From NCBI GenBank assembly GCA_023230755.1, contig JALNWS010000216.1, positions 1 through 6,207 of the forward strand: DNA of 6,207 nucleotides. The letters are read 5' to 3'. The position numbers were made by a program, and so were the translations under genes. The stretch comes from Azoarcus sp. GTDB taxonomy: Bacteria > Pseudomonadota > Gammaproteobacteria > Burkholderiales > Rhodocyclaceae. The first letter of the stretch is position 1. Each line of letters opens with the position of its first letter. This document shows, one piece after another, positions 5,828-6,207 of this stretch. Below the pieces are notes generated by a model. It ran no database searches and had not been told where the DNA came from. It saw only the letters and a list, made by a program, of their open reading frames with translations.

Positions 5828-6207
5828 GTGACGGCCACGGAGCGTTACCTTGAGTCTCAGAGGGCGTACCGCGTCTCCGATAACCTGATCTTCGCCTTTG
5901 GTCAGGATGTCGCCGATGCGGTCCGCGATGCGGTGACGCTGACGACCTGGGCGGCCGAGGCACATGCGGCCCATGTCGGCGTGTCCATTGAAGCGCAGCC
6001 CGATGACTGGCTGGATACCTGCGAGAAGACGCTCTCGAAACTGGGTTGGGTCTTGGTGGAGCGTGCCTGGAACACCGCGTACGAAGTGCCGGACGAAACG
6101 CAGGAGGGGGCGGCGAAGCGCATCCTGAAGCAGGCGCTTGGCGAACATCCGATGACGCGCGGACTGATCGGAAAGCTGCAGGTTGCGGGTGAATGGCCAC
6201 GCCGGCC
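5828..6207 (+). CDS. Protein of unknown function, second paralogue (3' truncated)
   Basis: An open frame runs from GTG 5828 to the window end with no stop (126 codons and two bases). It begins VTATERYLESQRAYRV, and no signal peptide is visible. Its LTTWAAEAH (about residues 38-46), DDWL (59-62) and LSKLGWVLVERAWNTAY (about 69-85) line up in order and nearly without gaps with YTTLAAQLN, QAWF and MSNLGWVMSFSWEKY of the preceding protein, so the two are probably paralogues. GTG 5828 is the first possible start after the upstream TAG, which lies in the same frame 18 nt before. The purine-rich GGCGGGAAGG upstream is close to the start and only moderately good as a ribosome binding site. The C-terminal, probably beta-rich, half would lie beyond the window. 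The function is unknown; the pair is likely one transcript. Confidence 0.75.
   Translation, partial: MTATERYLESQRAYRVSDNLIFAFGQDVADAVRDAVTLTTWAAEAHAAHVGVSIEAQPDDWLDTCEKTLSKLGWVLVERAWNTAYEVPDETQEGAAKRILKQALGEHPMTRGLIGKLQVAGEWPRR

Noticed and set aside
4997..6148. A 383-codon open frame on the - strand opposite the unknown pair
   Set aside because: Although longer than the + strand genes, its translation is Arg/His-rich and featureless, while the + strand has a near-ideal ribosome binding site and two mutually similar proteins.

Overview
The window is a denitrification locus: the end of a cytochrome cd1 nitrite reductase gene (nirS) followed by genes for making and serving its heme d1 cofactor, then an apparently unrelated pair of unknown genes. 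All six complete genes and both partial ones lie on the + strand. The high GC content, the gene order and the close match of the NirS C-terminus to proteobacterial NirS proteins suggest a denitrifying betaproteobacterium. A Rhodocyclales member such as the Thauera/Azoarcus/Aromatoleum group is my best guess, from recollection only.

Layout. Bases 1-1063 hold the C-terminal d1-propeller part of nirS. A UUCG-capped hairpin (1075-1092) and a rho-independent terminator (1104-1137) follow its stop codon. A 14-bp FNR/DNR-type box (1181-1194) then lies just upstream of a second, tightly packed operon: nirC (small cytochrome c), nirF (periplasmic lipoprotein for heme d1 synthesis), nirDL (a natural fusion of two siroheme decarboxylase subunits), nirG and nirH. 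Gaps in this operon are 20 and 3 nt, followed by overlaps of 8 and 1 nt. After a 123-bp gap without a recognisable terminator come a 262-residue protein of unknown function with an excellent ribosome binding site, and 18 nt later, in the same frame, the start of a second gene that runs off the window. The two unknown proteins share a spaced motif pattern and look like tandem paralogues.

How the genes work together. NirS reduces nitrite to nitric oxide in the periplasm using heme c and heme d1. NirC is a small electron carrier or maturation cytochrome for NirS. NirD, NirL, NirG and NirH together form the siroheme decarboxylase that makes 12,18-didecarboxysiroheme, the early heme d1 precursor. 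NirF acts later, in the periplasm. The other expected heme d1 genes, nirE (siroheme precursor methyltransferase), nirJ (radical SAM) and nirN, are not in this window; in particular nirJ does not directly follow nirH. The terminator and FNR-type box suggest that nirS and nirCF-DL-GH are separate transcripts that can both respond to low oxygen or nitric oxide.

The best candidate for undescribed biology is the paralogous pair at 5021-6207, whose function I cannot name.
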